From Dokdonia sp. 4H-3-7-5 (lineage in GTDB: Bacteria > Bacteroidota > Bacteroidia > Flavobacteriales > Flavobacteriaceae): DNA of 64,000 nt. The position numbers and the translations under genes were made by a program. Location of the stretch: positions 1,872,501-1,936,500 of the forward strand of contig NC_015496.1 of assembly GCF_000212355.1 (NCBI RefSeq), written 5' to 3'. Below the pieces are notes generated by a model that was given only the letters and a program-made list of their open reading frames with translations, was not told the origin of the DNA and made no database searches. This document shows, one piece after another, positions 60,691-64,000 of this stretch; positions within the stretch are counted from its first letter, which is position 1, and every line of letters begins with the position of its first letter.

Positions 60691-61500
60691 TTACATCAAG
60701 CTTAATTCTCGAGCAATAAAAAGAGAAACACTATAAGGAAATTTGTCTTTATCTGGGATTACCTTTGGCCATGAGCTTGGGTAATCTGGCTGTTCAACTG
60801 CGTCTTCTAATGCTATTTTAATATCTTCAGATCTTTTGTTGTATTTATTCTTCAGATCTTTTTTAGAAACAACCCATCCTTGTTTTAGTGCAGCTATTCT
60901 GTCTTTAAAGTCATCATCAAAATCAGCCATGTCTACAATGATGAATTTACCCCATATATGAAAATAATCCTTTGGGCTTATTTTACGCACTTTGTAGAAC
61001 TTGTGTGGCTTAGTTGTAATCTCTAAGCTATCAGTGGGCTTTTCAAAAAAGAACTTGAGCCAAGTGCGACGAGTGTTCTTACTCATATTAATGTCATGTT
61101 CCAGTGACTCCATGGACAACACATTGGTATCCATCCATTCAAAAAGACCTATAGCAGCCATAGCTATACCTATGGGATTCATACTTTTGGAAAAGCTATC
61201 AAAATCTATTTCTTTATGAGCTATTTCTGTGGTTACCAGTCCAGCTATTAAATCATTAACACCATTCATCTCCTGAATTTTTGGGATAAGGTTAATGCTC
61301 TGCTCATCCCAAGTAGCAAATGGAAAGAGGATCTCAAAAATAGCTGTCAATTCACCTTTAGCTTTAGTACCTTCTTTTAGTTCATCTTCTAATATTTCTA
61401 AAGAACCTCGTTCTTGTACAACTTGTTCTACAAGAACACTCGTGTACTCTTGCATCTTAGAATTCATAAATTCGAATAAATGTGGTAGGATAGCTTTCAT
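60691..61500 (-). CDS. Unknown protein of the island
   Basis: This 269-residue soluble protein is mostly helical, with an N-terminal helical region (LFEFMNSKMQEYTSVLVEQ), a Phe/Asp-rich centre and a positively charged segment (KKDLKNKYNKRSED). I recognise no domain. It starts right at the T tract of a terminator, with no room for a usual leader. It is the last of three minus-strand genes. Confidence 0.68.
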   Translation of the reverse strand: MKAILPHLFEFMNSKMQEYTSVLVEQVVQERGSLEILEDELKEGTKAKGELTAIFEILFPFATWDEQSINLIPKIQEMNGVNDLIAGLVTTEIAHKEIDFDSFSKSMNPIGIAMAAIGLFEWMDTNVLSMESLEHDINMSKNTRRTWLKFFFEKPTDSLEITTKPHKFYKVRKISPKDYFHIWGKFIIVDMADFDDDFKDRIAALKQGWVVSKKDLKNKYNKRSEDIKIALEDAVEQPDYPSSWPKVIPDKDKFPYSVSLFIARELSLM

Positions 61501-61526
61501 AAAAAAACCCGCTCTTTGTGAGCGGG
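61501..61526 (-). terminator. Terminator abutting the start codon of the 60691 gene
   Basis: On the minus strand CCCGCTC pairs with GAGCGGG, followed by seven T residues and then the ATG at 61500. It would end the two short upstream genes. Confidence 0.85.
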
Positions 61527-61553
61527 ATAAATGTAGTTAATTATCATTTTATG

Positions 61554-61658
61554 TTAATCATTATCTCCTTTATACTCCTCATTGTTCGGGTTAAGTTGAT
61601 CAGACCTATTATCTAAGTCATCTTGCGTAGGCTGGTAATCTTCTTTAAATGCGCTCAT
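61554..61658 (-). CDS. 34-residue acidic small protein
   Basis: The frame ATG 61658 to TAA 61554 gives an Asp/Asn-rich peptide (MSAFKEDYQPTQDDLDNRSD...). It starts three bases after the gene at 61661 and precedes the terminator. Its reality is suggested by tight packing only. Confidence 0.55.
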   Translation of the reverse strand: MSAFKEDYQPTQDDLDNRSDQLNPNNEEYKGDND

Positions 61659-61660
61659 AA

Positions 61661-61789
61661 TTATTTTGTTTTAGTAGCTGCACTTGTCGCACGTGCGGCA
61701 AAGCTGTTTTTAGATACGGTTCCTGATGTTTTGGCAGTTCTTGATTGTATTCTACTTGCTGCACTTGAAGTCATTGGTTTTTTTGACAT
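61661..61789 (-). CDS. 42-residue SMP-like small protein
   Basis: ATG 61789 to TAA 61661 encodes MSKKPMTSSAASRIQSRTAK... with SFAARATSAATK near the end. The pattern AA-RIQS...AK...SFAARA-SAA matches the seed-maturation-protein (SMP) motif seen in small bacterial proteins. It is basic and lacks cysteines. It opens the minus-strand run of three genes. Function is unknown. Confidence 0.65.
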   Translation of the reverse strand: MSKKPMTSSAASRIQSRTAKTSGTVSKNSFAARATSAATKTK

Positions 61790-62050
61790 GATATTAATTT
61801 ATATAAATAAGAGCATTTGTTGGTAGCTCAAACACCAATCTGGGTGCAATTTATAGGTTATATAAAATCAGTTTGTCAAATTTTGATCGATAAATGAAAA
61901 CATGAGGTATTGTGATTTTTGATTTTTTAGTCCTAAAGTTATTATCTAATCTAAGGATGTGTATTTCCTTAATTTTTATTTAAACGAATTACATTTTTAG
62001 AATCATATTATTTAATTATGACTTATTTTGTGACGGCATAAATAAATTGA

Positions 62051-64000
62051 ATGAACGAATCAACTACAAGGAAAGAACTCATAGATGTTCAGCTAAAAGA
62101 AGCTGGATGGGATATAAACGATCACACTCAAGTTGTAGAAGAATATATTGTTGATTTATTAGCTAAAAATCAAGTAGATGAACCAGCTAGAAACTATAAA
62201 AAGAATCAGTTTTCAGATTATGTTCTATTAGGGAAGAATGGAAAACCTCTAGCAGTTGTAGAAGCTAAAAAAAGTACTAAGGATGCAAAAACTGGTCGCG
62301 AACAAGCAAAACAATATTGCTATAATATTCAGATGGAAACAAAAGATATTTTGCCTTTCTGTTTTTACACTAACGGTCACGAGATATTCTTTTGGGATTT
62401 AGAAAATGCTCCACCAAGAAAAGTGATTGGTTATCCTACTCGAGAAGATCTAGAAAGGTACCAGTATATTAGAGAAGCAAAAAAGCCACTTACCACAGAA
62501 TTAATAAATACCAATGTAGCAGGAAGAGATTATCAAATAAGGGCTATCCGTTCTGTAATGGATGGGCTAGAACAAAAAAGAAGAACATTTTTAATTGTAA
62601 TGGCAACTGGTACTGGAAAAACCAGAACTACCATTGCATTAGTTGAAGCGCTAATGAGAGCAGGGTGGGCGGAAAAAGCTCTATTTTTAGTAGATAGGAT
62701 TGCTTTAAGAGACCAAGCGCTTGAAGCTTTTAAAGAGCATTTGCCTAACGAACCTAGATGGCCTAAACAAGGAGAAAAAAGTATTGCAAAGGATAGACGG
62801 ATTTATATCTCTACTTATCCAACAATGCTGAATATTGTTCGTGAAGAAAAAGAAACTTTATCACCTCACTTTTTTGATTTAATAGTGGTAGACGAAAGTC
62901 ACCGAAGTATTTACAATACCTATAAAGAAGTATTAGATTATTTTAACACCATTACTATTGGCTTAACTGCTACACCAACAGATGTTATTGACCATAACAC
63001 CTTTAAAATATTTAATTGTGAAGATGGTTTGCCGTCTTTTGCTTATACCTATGAAGAAGCTGTAAATAATATCCCTCCGTATTTGTGCAATTTTCAGGTA
63101 ATGAAAATTAAAACCAAATTTCAAACGGATGGCATTAGCAAAAGAACTGTTTCCTTAGAAGACCAAAAGAAATTAATTCTTGAAGGAAAGGAGATTTCCG
63201 AAATCAATTTTGAAGGCGTAGAGTTAGAAAAGAAAGTCATAAATAGAGGGACAAATACACTTATTGTAAAGGAATTTATGGAGGAATCCATAAAAGATAT
63301 CAATGGTGTATTGCCTGGGAAAACAATATTTTTCTGTGCCAATATTGCTCACGCAAGACGCATTGAAGAAATATTTGACCAACTCTATCCACAATACAAT
63401 GGGGAATTAGCCAAAGTAATGGTTTCTGAAGATTCAAGAGTTCACGGAAAAGGAGGTTTACTAGACCAGTTTAAAAACAAAGATTTTCCGAGAGTTGCTA
63501 TTAGTGTGGATATGTTAGATACTGGTATCGATATTAGAGAATTGGTGAACTTAGTTTTTGCAAAACCTGTTTACTCTTATACCAAATTTTGGCAAATGAT
63601 TGGAAGAGGAACTCGTTTACTCGAACCTACACAAATGAAATCTTGGTGTACTGAAAAAGACGTTTTCTTAATTTTAGATTGTTGGGATAATTTTGAATAT
63701 TTCAAGCTAAAACCGAAAGGAAAAGAACTAAAACAAGCCATACCTATTCCTGTAAAACTATTCGGTTTACGATTAGATAAATTAGAGTTTGCACTTGAAG
63801 CTAGTATTCAAAATACGATTGAGGAAGAATGCAAAAGGCTACAAAAACAAATCATACTGCTACCTGCAAACTCAATAGTCATAAAAGAGAATAGCAAAGG
63901 TATTGCAAAAGTTAACAACCCTGATTTTTGGGAAAATATAAATTCTGAAAAAATAGACTTCTTAAAAGCTGAAATACTTCCTCTAATGCGAACTATTTCT
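62051..64000 (+). CDS. hsdR: Type I restriction endonuclease R subunit, 3' end outside window
   Basis: The frame from ATG 62051 is open for 650 codons to the edge. It has a PD-(D/E)xK nuclease (Asp56 in FSDYVLLG, Glu71 and Lys73 in VVEAKKS), Walker A MATGTGKTRT (184-193), DESH at 281-284, motif III GLTATPT and motif VI QMIGRGTRL. This fits the HsdR translocase/nuclease of type I systems. The M and S genes should follow to the right. It would defend the cell or the island against foreign DNA. Confidence 0.92.
   Translation, partial: MNESTTRKELIDVQLKEAGWDINDHTQVVEEYIVDLLAKNQVDEPARNYKKNQFSDYVLLGKNGKPLAVVEAKKSTKDAKTGREQAKQYCYNIQMETKDILPFCFYTNGHEIFFWDLENAPPRKVIGYPTREDLERYQYIREAKKPLTTELINTNVAGRDYQIRAIRSVMDGLEQKRRTFLIVMATGTGKTRTTIALVEALMRAGWAEKALFLVDRIALRDQALEAFKEHLPNEPRWPKQGEKSIAKDRRIYISTYPTMLNIVREEKETLSPHFFDLIVVDESHRSIYNTYKEVLDYFNTITIGLTATPTDVIDHNTFKIFNCEDGLPSFAYTYEEAVNNIPPYLCNFQVMKIKTKFQTDGISKRTVSLEDQKKLILEGKEISEINFEGVELEKKVINRGTNTLIVKEFMEESIKDINGVLPGKTIFFCANIAHARRIEEIFDQLYPQYNGELAKVMVSEDSRVHGKGGLLDQFKNKDFPRVAISVDMLDTGIDIRELVNLVFAKPVYSYTKFWQMIGRGTRLLEPTQMKSWCTEKDVFLILDCWDNFEYFKLKPKGKELKQAIPIPVKLFGLRLDKLEFALEASIQNTIEEECKRLQKQIILLPANSIVIKENSKGIAKVNNPDFWENINSEKIDFLKAEILPLMRTIS

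Noticed and set aside
58000-64000. Right attachment site (repeat of the tRNA 3' end)
   Set aside because: I found no second copy of the tRNA tail in the window; the island end is probably outside.

Overview
The window looks like a chromosome segment of a marine flavobacterium (Bacteroidota, Flavobacteriaceae, perhaps Dokdonia-like). The support is a complete gldKLMN set for gliding and type IX secretion, an exosortase F (XrtF) pair, a Bacteroidota-type miaB / sigma-54 activator / lptE / secG / groESL gene block, many TAnnTTTG promoter boxes, and AT-rich sequence. The genus is inference.

Layout. 1-2033 (-): a dinB-dnaE lesion-bypass cassette, with dnaE cut by the window edge. 2202-6405: an M16 peptidase lipoprotein, an EamA-type transporter and a small lipoprotein of 11-residue repeats. 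6494-13644 (-): purH followed by the elongasome operon mreB-mreC-mreD-PBP2-rodA. 13815-16613: an ABC permease, a GAF/fRMsr-like protein and XrtF with its partner. 16650-22807 (+): a nine-gene cluster of secreted and membrane metal-binding proteins (DUF3347, a Cys-motif protein, a Met-rich barrel, an HYC_CC_PP protein, a second barrel, a double HMA protein, an NHL lipoprotein, an HMA-MauE fusion and a small membrane protein), probably for copper or a similar soft metal. 22920-31043 (-): groL, groS, secG, a repeat protein, lptE, an outer-membrane protein, a sigma-54 activator and miaB. 31171-34859: an LpxR-like lipid A deacylase, a membrane protein, and an outer-membrane protein/lipoprotein pair. 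35150-43576 (+): topA, an arginase-fold protein lacking several metal ligands, and gldK-L-M-N. 43709-55481: an FAD oxidoreductase, DUF983, an ABC-F ATPase, an RND tripartite efflux operon, a CPxCG peptide, an STAS/SEC14-like protein and an AsmA/DUF748-like protein.

At 55645-55717 lies the initiator tRNA-Met. A tyrosine recombinase follows it and opens what appears to be a mobile island running off the right edge. The island holds an unknown gene translationally coupled to the integrase, an RHH protein, a RepA-like ATPase, a zinc-ribbon/Toprim primase-like protein, three short-to-medium unknown genes on the minus strand, and the start of a type I restriction hsdR. Its non-coding DNA has a helically spaced TACCCC array and a perfect 17-bp inverted repeat, both candidate replication or control sites.

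The most unusual signal is a perfect palindrome with the 20-nt form TACGCTTTCGCGAAAGCGTA. Its core TTTCGCGAAA occurs 15 times between 2281 and 53290, ten times in short intergenic gaps and five times inside genes, three of those encoding Ala-Phe-Ala-Lys-Ala. I saw none in the island. It resembles a genome-wide iterated palindrome and nothing else in the window explains it.
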